Origin: Paenibacillus sp. oral taxon 786 str. D14
Lineage (GTDB): Bacteria; Bacillota; Bacilli; Paenibacillales; Paenibacillaceae
NCBI RefSeq assembly: GCF_000159955.1
Contig: NZ_GG695984.1
Coordinates: 36,658-73,690, forward strand
Direction: 5' to 3'
DNA length: 37,033 bases
Shown: in pieces, positions 8,904-16,571 of the stretch
How positions within the stretch are numbered: position 1 is the stretch's first letter
How the letters are laid out: each line of letters begins with the position of its first letter
The notes under the pieces: generated by a model
The model's input: the letters and a program-made list of their open reading frames with translations, nothing else
Database searches by the model: none
Told to the model about the DNA's origin: nothing
Position numbers and translations under genes: made by a program

Positions 8904-9604
8904 GCTTGCTGGAGCTGAAAGAGGTTCACGCCTATTATGGGGCGATCGAAGCTTTAAAAGGCATATCCTTAACCGTAGAGGAAGGGGAGATCGTTTCGTT
9001 GATCGGCTCCAACGGAGCCGGTAAGTCCACGACGCTCAAGGCGATTTGCGGCCAGGTGAACACGACCGGCACCATCCACTTTAACGGTACGGAGATGTCC
9101 AACTTACCCCCGCATCAAGCGGCGTTGGCGGGGATCGCACATGTGCCGGAAGGACGGCGGATCTTCCCGCGGTTGACGGTGAAGGAGAATCTGGAGATGG
9201 GCGCTTTTTCCGTGAGGGACAAGAAGGTGATCAAGCAGCGGATGGAGCGGGTGTTCGACCATTTCCCGCGCCTTAGGGAACGGATGGCGCAAACGGGCGG
9301 GACGATGAGCGGCGGGGAGCAGCAAATGCTGGCCATCGGCCGGGCCATGATGATGCAGCCAAAAATTCTGTTGTTGGACGAACCGTCGATGGGGCTTGCT
9401 CCGATTATCGTCGAGCAAATTTTCGAGATGATCCAGCAGTTAAACCGCGAGGGGATGACCGTGCTGCTCGTCGAGCAAAACGCTTTTCAAGCGCTGCAAA
9501 TCGCGCACCGCGGCTATGTGATGCAAACCGGAGAAATCCTGATGGAGGACGAAGCCGATTTGTTGCTCTCCAATGAGCAGGTGAAGGAAGCTTATTTGGC
9601 TTAG
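8900..9604 (+). CDS. livF: Branched-chain amino acid ABC transporter ATPase LivF
   Basis: A 234-residue ABC ATPase of the LivF type: Walker A GSNGAGKS (36-43), the HVPEGRRIFPRLTVKENL segment diagnostic of LivF, signature MSGGEQQ, and Walker B LLLDEPSMGLAP with D160-E161. The start ATG overlaps the livG stop (ATGA). It is the last gene of the liv operon in the usual order J-H-M-G-F, here reduced to J'-'M-G-F. All catalytic motifs are intact. No terminator follows immediately; the first strong hairpin is at 9814. Confidence 0.93.
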   Translation: MSLLELKEVHAYYGAIEALKGISLTVEEGEIVSLIGSNGAGKSTTLKAICGQVNTTGTIHFNGTEMSNLPPHQAALAGIAHVPEGRRIFPRLTVKENLEMGAFSVRDKKVIKQRMERVFDHFPRLRERMAQTGGTMSGGEQQMLAIGRAMMMQPKILLLDEPSMGLAPIIVEQIFEMIQQLNREGMTVLLVEQNAFQALQIAHRGYVMQTGEILMEDEADLLLSNEQVKEAYLA

Positions 9605-9654
9605 CCCTGCTGCAGGTCGATCCCTATCGTTGTCCGGACACTTTTTGCACGATT

Positions 9655-9848
9655 ATCCCATTGGATCAGGAGAATGTAAAACTGATTAGATAGAATAAGA
9701 GAGCGAAGAAACAGAGAGTACAGTCCCTCCTTATCAAAAGGGATAATCCTGCAAAGGAGCACGGAGAGTAAGTACCTTATGGCTAAACGAAAAAATCCTT
9801 CCGAATTCAGATTAAACCACGTAGTCTAAACTACGTGGTTTTTGTTTT
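9655..9848 (+). ncRNA. Candidate structured small RNA or long 3' leader between livF and the hydrolase
   Basis: About 200 bases without a convincing reading frame end in a strong intrinsic terminator (9814-9848). Upstream of it are short self-complementary stretches (CCCTCC near 9724 with AGGGA near 9739; ATCCTGCAAAGGAG near 9747) and A-rich single-stranded stretches. I compared it by eye with T-box, SAM, TPP, FMN, c-di-GMP, THF and purine consensus elements and could not assign it. It could be the 3' untranslated region of livF, an independent small RNA, or an attenuator that lost its gene. No good promoter was seen. Confidence 0.3.
9814..9848 (+). terminator. Strong intrinsic terminator
   Basis: A perfect 12-bp stem (9814-9825 with 9830-9841) and a 4-base loop, followed by a T-rich tail. 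It separates the liv operon from the convergent hydrolase gene. Confidence 0.85.
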
Positions 9849-9856
9849 GCCGAATA

Positions 9857-10447
9857 TTAATTTGCCGCATAATACCGGCTTTGCTCGTATGCTGCTGCCG
9901 TGCGGCGCGAATAGCAGTACCGCTCGCGGTACGTATCGAGGCGCCCGCGGAACTCGAGCTGGAGGTGCGGACAGCCGCAAAGATCGGACGGCGTTGTTAA
10001 TCCCGCGGATTTCTCCAGAAGGTTGACGCCGGCTTCTTGGAATACCCGGCTGACGAACTGAGAACAGAAGAAAGAATTTTTTCCGCCAAGCTCCATATTT
10101 AAGATGATCCCTAAGAGTCCCAAGAAATTATAGGTGTAAAGCTCGTCGTTATCCTCGAAGGTTTTCACAAAATTTCGCATGCGCATGTAATTTTCCGCGC
10201 TAACCTTGCAGCTGTATACAGCGCAGGTTGCTTTCTCGAATACTCCGGAATGAATGTCCTCTCTGACGAAGCCGCCAAAGATAGGGATGAAAGGGTGTTT
10301 GCGCCCGAAGCTGTAAACCTCACGCAGTTCGGGATCAAATGCGATCGAGGCATGATTGTAAGGCGCTCTTGTATATAGGCCGATCATTTTGGCCACAAGT
10401 GTTGTCGGATTGCTTAGCAGGACATAAATTTTCTTCTCATTGTTCAT
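9857..10447 (-). CDS. YiiX/C92-like permuted papain-fold cysteine hydrolase
   Basis: A 196-residue protein without signal peptide. An N-terminal YNHASIAFD motif (His32) and a later SFFCSQFV motif (Cys128) form the expected dyad of the circularly permuted NlpC/P60 (papain-like amidase, YaeF/YiiX) fold, in which His precedes Cys. Related proteins act on amide or ester bonds of lipids, peptides or cell-wall material; the substrate here is unknown. The C-terminal 40 residues are Arg/Tyr-rich. Start: two adjacent ATGs (10450 and 10447) follow GGTGG; 10447 gives an 8-base spacing, and a further in-frame ATG at 10462 lacks a ribosome site. The gene diverges from the regulator operon, with about 210 bases between starts. 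Confidence 0.75.
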   Translation of the reverse strand: MNNEKKIYVLLSNPTTLVAKMIGLYTRAPYNHASIAFDPELREVYSFGRKHPFIPIFGGFVREDIHSGVFEKATCAVYSCKVSAENYMRMRNFVKTFEDNDELYTYNFLGLLGIILNMELGGKNSFFCSQFVSRVFQEAGVNLLEKSAGLTTPSDLCGCPHLQLEFRGRLDTYRERYCYSRRTAAAYEQSRYYAAN

Positions 10448-10660
10448 CATTTCGACCACCATTTACTGTTGATGATAGTTCCATTGAATATTAACATGGT
10501 ACTTGGATTATGGGAATCCCAAAACGGACCGAAGGCGGAAAACAAACTAGACTAAGGTCTTGGTTCCTTCTAGCCGCTCCGTGTGATCCGTAATTTACTT
10601 TTGCGGACCGATACGTTAAAATCGGGGGGAAATCAGGGCATGGAAGAGGATGGTCCATCG

Positions 10661-12322
10661 ATGTATAAATTGATCTTAGCCGATGATGAAGAAGATGTGC
10701 GGGAAGGCCTATTAGGCCTAATCGATTGGGAAGGTCTCGGTTACGTCGTCCAAGAGACGGCGGAGAACGGCAAGGAAGCGGTTGAGCTCGTGGAGAAGCA
10801 TGCGCCGGACGTTGTGGTGACGGATATTCAAATGCCGTTTATGAACGGATTGCAGCTCTCCGAGTGGATCCGTGAACGGTATCCGGCAACGAAGATCATC
10901 ATATTAACCGGATACGAGGAATTTGAATATGCACAGAAGGCCATCCGACTGGGAATCGATGAATATGTTTTGAAACCGTTTTCGGCAGGAGAATTGGCCG
11001 AAATTTTACGTAAGGTGAAGCTGCAGCTCGACGAGGAAGTGGCTGCGAAGGAAAATGTGCAGCTGCTGACCGAGCACTACCGTAAAAATCTGCCGATCCT
11101 GCAAAGTCTATTTTTGTCTTCACTCGTATCCCGGCGGCTGCAAGAAGCGGAAATTCGTGAGAAATGCGAGCATTATGATCTAGACCTCAGCGGGGATCGA
11201 TACATGGTTTCTGCGATCCGCATCGATTCCGCGCCAGCTTGGCGGGGATCAGACGGAAGCCACGAACCCGGTAACGGTACAGCGTTGTCTCTGAAAGATA
11301 CGAATGACACCCAGCTGCAGCTTTTTGCTGTCTTTAACATTGCGGAGGAAATCGTCCGGCTCCATCCGAAAGGCAGGGCATTCATCCATCATGACGAGGT
11401 GGTGGTGCTCAGCGTAGGGGAACCCGGTGCGGACAAACCGCTTGCGGATCAAACGCTGCAATTATTGAAAGAAATCCGTTTTAGCGTGGAGCGCTTCCTC
11501 AAGCTGACGGTGACGATTGGCGCCGGTTCTGAGGTGGGGCAATTAAGCGAGCTTGCCGGCTCCTATGAAGAGGCGGTGAAGGCACTCGATTACCGCGTCA
11601 TTCTCGGGGGAAACAAAGTGATTTGGATTGAGGACGTGGAATCGCGGCAAACGGACCCGTTGTCGTTGGATGAGATGAAGGAGAAAGAGCTGGTCCGTTG
11701 CTTGAAGGTTGGCAGTGACCAGGAGCTGGTTAATCTTCTGGAGGAACTGTTCAAGGCATTAACGGACAGCAAAGCATCGTATCAAGACTTCCAATTGTAT
11801 TTGCTGGAGTTGTTGACCGCAGTGATCAAGGTCGCCAAGGACATCCGTGTTGACCTCGACAAATTGTTTGGAGATGGGGCTGGATTTCTCGGACAGTTCG
11901 TCAAATTTTCGCATGCCGATGAAGCAAAAGCCTGGTTCCTGGATATATGCATGAAGCTGAAGCAATCCATCGCCACGGACAGGCAGTCCAGCTACAACAA
12001 GCTGGTGGACGAGGCGAAGGAATATATTTTGGCGCATTACGGTGACCATGATATTTCCATCGCTAAGGTATGTCAGCATCTCCATATCAGTACCGGGTAT
12101 TTCAGTAACATTTTCAAGAAAGAAACGAAGACGACCTTTGTCAATTACCTGATGGGCGTACGGATGGATGCCGCGCAGGACCTGCTGGCAACGACGGATC
12201 TGAAGGCTTTTGAGATCGCCGAGCGCGTGGGGTTTGCCGATCCGAACTATTTCAGCTTCTGCTTCCGCAAAAAATTCGGCATCTCCCCGAAAGAATATCG
12301 TATCGGAGCGAGAAGCTCATGA
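10661..12322 (+). CDS. YesN-type response regulator with AraC DNA-binding domain
   Basis: About 553 residues. The N-terminal receiver domain has acidic D8-D9, phosphoacceptor D55 (VVVTDIQMP) and the conserved lysine in VLKPF. A long variable middle region (about 130-440) follows, then a C-terminal AraC/XylS domain with two helix-turn-helix units (ISIAKVCQHLHISTGYFS, and the FEIAERVGFADPNYFS segment ending in ISPKEYR). ATG 10661 gives the family-typical MYKLILADDEE start with AGAGGA 10 bases upstream; ATG 10640 with GGGGGGA upstream is a real alternative. It overlaps the kinase gene by 4 bases. The probable target is the mglBAC operon downstream, inferred from position only. Confidence 0.92.
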   Translation: MYKLILADDEEDVREGLLGLIDWEGLGYVVQETAENGKEAVELVEKHAPDVVVTDIQMPFMNGLQLSEWIRERYPATKIIILTGYEEFEYAQKAIRLGIDEYVLKPFSAGELAEILRKVKLQLDEEVAAKENVQLLTEHYRKNLPILQSLFLSSLVSRRLQEAEIREKCEHYDLDLSGDRYMVSAIRIDSAPAWRGSDGSHEPGNGTALSLKDTNDTQLQLFAVFNIAEEIVRLHPKGRAFIHHDEVVVLSVGEPGADKPLADQTLQLLKEIRFSVERFLKLTVTIGAGSEVGQLSELAGSYEEAVKALDYRVILGGNKVIWIEDVESRQTDPLSLDEMKEKELVRCLKVGSDQELVNLLEELFKALTDSKASYQDFQLYLLELLTAVIKVAKDIRVDLDKLFGDGAGFLGQFVKFSHADEAKAWFLDICMKLKQSIATDRQSSYNKLVDEAKEYILAHYGDHDISIAKVCQHLHISTGYFSNIFKKETKTTFVNYLMGVRMDAAQDLLATTDLKAFEIAERVGFADPNYFSFCFRKKFGISPKEYRIGARSS

Positions 12323-14109
12323 AGTTGTGGCGTTCGTTCACGCGTCTGTTTCAAGGGTTTCATGTTCGTAATATTCAGGTGCTTATTTCTCTATCTTCGA
12401 TTACCGTTACCGTATTGGCGGTTGTATTAGTCACGACGTTGCTATACAACCGCTTCTCTAAGGTTGCGGAAGAGAACGTTTACTTAAGCCTGGAGCAAAT
12501 TATTGAACAGGTTCATTCCAACCTGGAGCTGTATGTCAGCGGGATGCAGGATATTTTTGACCTCGTGGAGCAAAAAATCTCCGTTTCCCCCAACTTGCCC
12601 ACCAACGATCAGCTTGGAGAACAGTTGCAGACCGTACTCAGTACTCGCGAAGATCTGGTCTCCATGGCGCTGTTTACCGAGGATGGGAAGCTGGTGCGCA
12701 ACGTGCCGACGCTTCCGATGCGGCAAAACACACGGCTGCAGGAGCAATTATGGTTCGAATCTGCGGTTCAGAATCCCGGGAAGCTGCAATTTACTCCGCC
12801 GCATATTCAGAACCTGTTCAAATGGCAGTACCGCTGGGTCGTATCCATGAGCAAAACCGTGGACTACCGGGATCAAGGCCAGATGAAGCAAGGCGTATTG
12901 GTGATTGATATCAACTTCCGTACCATCGACGAACTTAGCGGGCGGATCAGCTTAGGCAAAAAAGGGTACGTGTACATCATAGACGCCGTGGGAAATATCG
13001 TATACCATCCGCAGCAACAGCTCATTTATGCCGGGTTGAAATATGAAAATCTGGAGCCGGTGCTGAATTATTCGTATGGCCGTTATTACGATGAGTTGGA
13101 AGGGGAGCCGCGGATCATTACAATTCAGACCGTAAAGCCGGCGGGCTGGAAAATCGTTGGGGTGGCTTATGCGGATGAATTTTTGACGACGAAACGGGAA
13201 GTTGGCGACTTTTTGTCCTGGTTTTTACCTCTGGCCATCGCCATCATTCTGTTCATCAGCATTTATGTTTCGGCCCGGATCTCGCAGCCGATTCGCAAGC
13301 TTGAACGCTCGGTTCAAATGGTGGAACGCGGAGACTTCGGAACAAATGTCTATGTTAGTGGCGCTTATGAGGTGGAGCAGCTGTCCAAACGGTTTAACTT
13401 GATGCTGCGCCGGATCCGCGAGCTGATGGATCAGATCATCCAGGAGCAGGAAGCCAAACGCAAGAGTGAGCTGGATGTGCTGCAGTCGCAAATCAACCCA
13501 CATTTTCTCTATAACACGTTAAATTCGGTCACCCGGCTGGCCGAGCTGGGACGGAACGAGGAGGTCGTGACGACGATTACGTCCTTGTCGCGGTTTTTCC
13601 GGATCAGCTTGAGCAAGGGGAAACATATCATCAGCGTGCAGGACGAGTTGGAGCATGTGCGGCATTATTTGATCATTCAAACGATCCGGTTCAAGAACAA
13701 GTTCCGGTATGAGATACGGGCGGATGAAGCTGCGTTGAAATGCTCGACCTTAAAGCTGATCTTGCAGCCGCTTGTCGAAAATGCCATCCATCACGGGATC
13801 GAAAAATCGGCCGAGCAAGGATTCATTGACATCGAGGCCCGTTTGGAAGGAGAAAACCTGATCTTCCGGATCCGTGACAACGGCATCGGCATGTCTCCCG
13901 ATACGGTGGAGAAGCTGTTCAGTGGAAACATCCGCAGCGAAAGCGGCTCAGGGGTGGGGGTACGAAACGTGCAGGAACGCATCACGCTCTATTACGGCCC
14001 TGGTTACGGGCTTCATTTCGAAAGTGAACCGGAGGAAGGCACGACGGTCACGATTACGATCCCGGCTGTACAGCCGGAAAGTCTGGAACAAGGCGGGATG
14101 CAGTCATGA
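12319..14109 (+). CDS. YesM-type membrane sensor histidine kinase
   Basis: 596 residues. Membrane helix 1 (about 20-43) and helix 2 (about 296-318) flank a roughly 250-residue extracytoplasmic region, probably a Cache-like sensor. A HAMP linker (about 320-372) and the His_kinase/HATPase pair typical of YesM/LytS follow: the phosphorylated H395 is in QINPHFLYNTLN, the N box in PLVENAIHHG, then DNGIGM and GSGVGVRNVQERI. It is translationally coupled to the regulator (ATGA overlap) and to the binding lipoprotein gene downstream (4-base overlap). The kinase may detect a sugar directly or through that lipoprotein, as XylFII does for LytS in Clostridium beijerinckii. Confidence 0.93.
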   Translation: MKLWRSFTRLFQGFHVRNIQVLISLSSITVTVLAVVLVTTLLYNRFSKVAEENVYLSLEQIIEQVHSNLELYVSGMQDIFDLVEQKISVSPNLPTNDQLGEQLQTVLSTREDLVSMALFTEDGKLVRNVPTLPMRQNTRLQEQLWFESAVQNPGKLQFTPPHIQNLFKWQYRWVVSMSKTVDYRDQGQMKQGVLVIDINFRTIDELSGRISLGKKGYVYIIDAVGNIVYHPQQQLIYAGLKYENLEPVLNYSYGRYYDELEGEPRIITIQTVKPAGWKIVGVAYADEFLTTKREVGDFLSWFLPLAIAIILFISIYVSARISQPIRKLERSVQMVERGDFGTNVYVSGAYEVEQLSKRFNLMLRRIRELMDQIIQEQEAKRKSELDVLQSQINPHFLYNTLNSVTRLAELGRNEEVVTTITSLSRFFRISLSKGKHIISVQDELEHVRHYLIIQTIRFKNKFRYEIRADEAALKCSTLKLILQPLVENAIHHGIEKSAEQGFIDIEARLEGENLIFRIRDNGIGMSPDTVEKLFSGNIRSESGSGVGVRNVQERITLYYGPGYGLHFESEPEEGTTVTITIPAVQPESLEQGGMQS

Positions 14110-15095
14110 AGCGGTTGCCGAAGTGCATCTATCGAGCTGGCATTCTGTTGATGGCAGGAGCGCTGATCACTTTGCTGTCCTCCTGCGGAGGTCCCGGGAG
14201 CGGGGCGGATCATCAGCAAATTTACGACGTGGACATGATCGTCAAGATGGATCGCGGCGATTATTGGAAAACGACCAAGCTGGGGGCGGAGGTCGCGGCC
14301 AAGGAGTTTAATGTCCGGTTGAATTTTGTCGCCCCGGAGAACGAAAACGATGTCGAAGGCCAAATTCGCCTGATGGAAGAGGCGATTGAGCGGCGTCCGG
14401 ACGCCATCATCCTGGCGGCTTCCGACTATGAAGCGCTGGGGCAGGTGACGGACCGGACATCCTATTACGACATCCCGGTCATTTCAATGGATTCGGAGGT
14501 CGCTTCCACCAAGGTAAAGACGTTCGTGGGGACAAACAATTACGAGGCCGGCCAGAAAGCGGCTGAACGCTTGGTCGATCTCACCGGGCCTGTGAGCGAA
14601 ATCGGGATTATTAATTTTGTGAAAGGCGCCCGTAACGCCAACCAGCGTGAGGAAGGCTTCCTTGATTACGTCGCACGCTTTCCCGATGTCCATGTCGTCG
14701 ATATTCAATATTGCGGGTCGGACGAGTATCTCGCCTACAAGCTGACGGCGGATATGCTGAAGCGGTTCCCGAATCTGAACGGCATCGTTTCACTAAGCGC
14801 CGAATCTTCGATTGGCGCAGGCCGGGCCGTCGACGAGCTTGGATACGGCGGCAAGGTGAAGATGATTGCCTTCGATAATCCGCCGGAGATGCTTGAACTC
14901 CTGCAGGAGGAAAAGGTGCAGGCGATGGTCGTACAGAACCCGTTCAACAACGGGTACATGGCGGTTGCTGCCGCTGTCCAGGCGGCCCGCGGCGAGAAGC
15001 TTGAGGATCGAATCCCAACGGATACGAAGCTGATCGACCTGAATAATATGCTGTGGCCTGAAAACCAGAAGCTTCTGTTTCCGTTCGTGAAATGA
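14106..15095 (+). CDS. RbsB-like sugar-binding lipoprotein, probable accessory sensor
   Basis: 329 residues. A lipoprotein signal with LLSSC lipobox (Cys near residue 28) is followed by a Peripla_BP_4 (ribose/galactose-binding) fold: VKMDRGDYWK ligand-loop start, RRPDAIILAASD, IPVISMDSEV, VGTNNYEAG, FVKGARNANQREEGF, and a C-terminal VVQNPFNNGYMAV hinge segment. The ATG overlaps the kinase stop, and no permease or ATPase gene is attached to it. The tight coupling to a sensor kinase suggests a signalling rather than transport role: the ligand-loaded protein would dock on the kinase's outside domain. That role is inferred. An intrinsic terminator separates it from mglB, which encodes the transporter's own binding protein. 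Confidence 0.88.
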   Translation: MKRLPKCIYRAGILLMAGALITLLSSCGGPGSGADHQQIYDVDMIVKMDRGDYWKTTKLGAEVAAKEFNVRLNFVAPENENDVEGQIRLMEEAIERRPDAIILAASDYEALGQVTDRTSYYDIPVISMDSEVASTKVKTFVGTNNYEAGQKAAERLVDLTGPVSEIGIINFVKGARNANQREEGFLDYVARFPDVHVVDIQYCGSDEYLAYKLTADMLKRFPNLNGIVSLSAESSIGAGRAVDELGYGGKVKMIAFDNPPEMLELLQEEKVQAMVVQNPFNNGYMAVAAAVQAARGEKLEDRIPTDTKLIDLNNMLWPENQKLLFPFVK

Positions 15096-15149
15096 GTGAA
15101 GTGGACGGTTGGCGTAGCCAAGTTGTTCTAGAGTTGAAGCTGGGACGAG

Positions 15150-15203
15150 CAAACAGCAAGTGGTTACCGGGAATCCGGGGCGCTTGCTGTTTGATGTTTT
15201 TTT
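15150..15203 (+). terminator. Terminator of the three-gene sensor operon
   Basis: An 11-bp stem (15150-15160 with 15183-15193), a 22-base loop and a run of seven T at 15197-15203. Confidence 0.8.
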
Positions 15204-15280
15204 GCGACTATCGATATAAGGATATAGATATTTAATTCGACATCATCAGAATTTTGATAGAAAAATCTTAGAATTTTGGA

Positions 15281-15309
15281 TTCGCAAGGTGCCCGAAACC
15301 ATGCATAAT
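15281..15309 (+). promoter_or_regulatory. Candidate mglB promoter
   Basis: TTCGCA (15281-15286), a 17-base spacer and CATAAT (15304-15309). The -35 is weak, as expected for an activator-dependent promoter, and the -10 is good. The sequence upstream (15215-15275) is AT-rich and could hold activator sites. Confidence 0.45.
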
Positions 15310-15322
15310 GAAAACGTATCCA
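15309..15322. promoter_or_regulatory. CcpA-type cre at the mglB promoter
   Basis: TGAAAACGTATCCA matches the catabolite-responsive element consensus TGWAARCGYTWNCW at all positions but one. It begins at the last base of the -10, where a bound CcpA would block initiation. Confidence 0.5.
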
Positions 15323-15365
15323 AGAGGATATCACTTAGAAATACACTTTCAGGAGGTCAAAAAAT

Positions 15366-16403
15366 ATGAAGAAGCTTACAACGGTCATGCTGGCTGCAGC
15401 CATGCTGGGAGCGACGATGGTCGGATGCTCCAACAGCAGCGATAAAGAGAGCAGCGGAGGAAATGGGGGTTCTACTCCAAACGTAGGTGTGGCGATTTAC
15501 AAATTTGACGATACGTTTATGACAGGCGTTCGTAACTCGATCGAGAAAAATGCTGACGGGATCGCGAAAGTGGACATCGTTGACAGCCAAAACTCCCAGC
15601 CTACGCAAAACGATAAAATCGACTTGTTCTTGACGAAGAAGACGAATGCGCTGATTGTTAACCCGGTTGACCGGACGGCAGCAGGCGTCATTATCGACAA
15701 AGCTAAAGCGAAGGACACACCGGTTGTATTCTTGAACCGCGAACCGTTGCCGGAAGATATGAAGAAATGGGATAAAGTTTACTACGTTGGTGCGAGAGCT
15801 GAAGAATCCGGTACACTGTCCGGTCAAATCATCGTGGACTACTGGAAAGCTCATCCGGAAGCAGATAAGAATGGTGACGGCGTGCTGCAATACGTTATGC
15901 TGAAGGGCGAACCTGGACACCAAGATGCTGAGCTGCGTACGCAATATTCGGTCCAAGCGATTGAAGATGCCGGCATTAAGGTCGAAAAAGTTGCTGAAGA
16001 CACAGCCATGTGGGACCGCGTAAAAGGCCAAGAGAAAATGGCAGCCTTCCTGGCCGCAAATGGCGATAAAATTGAAGCCGTACTTGCGAACAACGATGAC
16101 ATGGCACTCGGCGCGATCGAAGCTCTGAAAGCTGCTGGTTACTTCACGGGTGACAAATACATGCCGGTTGTAGGCGTTGACGCAACGGCACCAGCCCTGC
16201 AAGCGCTTGAACAAGGTACATTGCTGGGTACGGTTCTGAACGATGCGGAGAACCAAGGGAAAGCAGCGGTTATCCTGGCTTCCTTGCTGGCCAAAGGCGA
16301 AGCGATCAGCAAAGACAACGTAGGTTTTGATATCACCGACAATCAATATGTGTGGATTCCATACCAAAAAGTAACGAAGGAAAACGCTGCTGAATTCAAA
16401 TAA
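15366..16403 (+). CDS. mglB: Galactose/glucose-binding lipoprotein MglB
   Basis: 345 residues with a lipoprotein signal (MVGCSN lipobox near residue 21). The mature part follows E. coli MglB closely: VGVAIYKFDDTFM, a calcium-binding EF-like loop DKNGDGVLQ, VMLKGEPGHQDAE, DTAMWD, AVLANNDDMALGA and VVGVDAT. These segments include sugar-binding residues of the family. Ribosome site AGGAGGTC lies just upstream of ATG 15366. It delivers galactose, glucose or methyl-galactoside to MglA-MglC. A hairpin terminator follows before mglA, consistent with excess synthesis of the binding protein. Codon use looks optimised (uniform GCT/GCA/AAA choices), as for a highly expressed gene. Confidence 0.95.
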   Translation: MKKLTTVMLAAAMLGATMVGCSNSSDKESSGGNGGSTPNVGVAIYKFDDTFMTGVRNSIEKNADGIAKVDIVDSQNSQPTQNDKIDLFLTKKTNALIVNPVDRTAAGVIIDKAKAKDTPVVFLNREPLPEDMKKWDKVYYVGARAEESGTLSGQIIVDYWKAHPEADKNGDGVLQYVMLKGEPGHQDAELRTQYSVQAIEDAGIKVEKVAEDTAMWDRVKGQEKMAAFLAANGDKIEAVLANNDDMALGAIEALKAAGYFTGDKYMPVVGVDATAPALQALEQGTLLGTVLNDAENQGKAAVILASLLAKGEAISKDNVGFDITDNQYVWIPYQKVTKENAAEFK

Positions 16404-16458
16404 GAGTACGGCGAGCAGGTCAATCAGCAGGACTTCTCATATTCGCTAGAACAACATG

Positions 16459-16497
16459 GGAGGTTCGATGCCGAAAGGTACGGACCTCCTGTTTTTT
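16459..16497 (+). terminator. Intra-operon attenuator between mglB and mglA
   Basis: A 9-bp stem (16459-16467 with 16481-16489) with a small internal loop and a GAAA-capped inner helix, then six T. It should stop part of the transcripts after mglB. Confidence 0.65.
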
Positions 16498-16571
16498 CAC
16501 AGGGGATAGGAACACAGGAGGAAACGATGCTGTGCCTCTAAAGCGGAAGAAATGATCAGGGGGCGAAAACC

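Noticed and set aside
9700..9810. Riboswitch (c-di-GMP-I, THF, T-box or SAM)
   Set aside because: Short stretches such as GCAAAG and GGAGAGTA recall parts of consensus elements, but the rest of each consensus is missing; left as unassigned.
15357..16367. Long minus-strand reading frame opposite mglB
   Set aside because: Shadow of mglB, which has full family homology.
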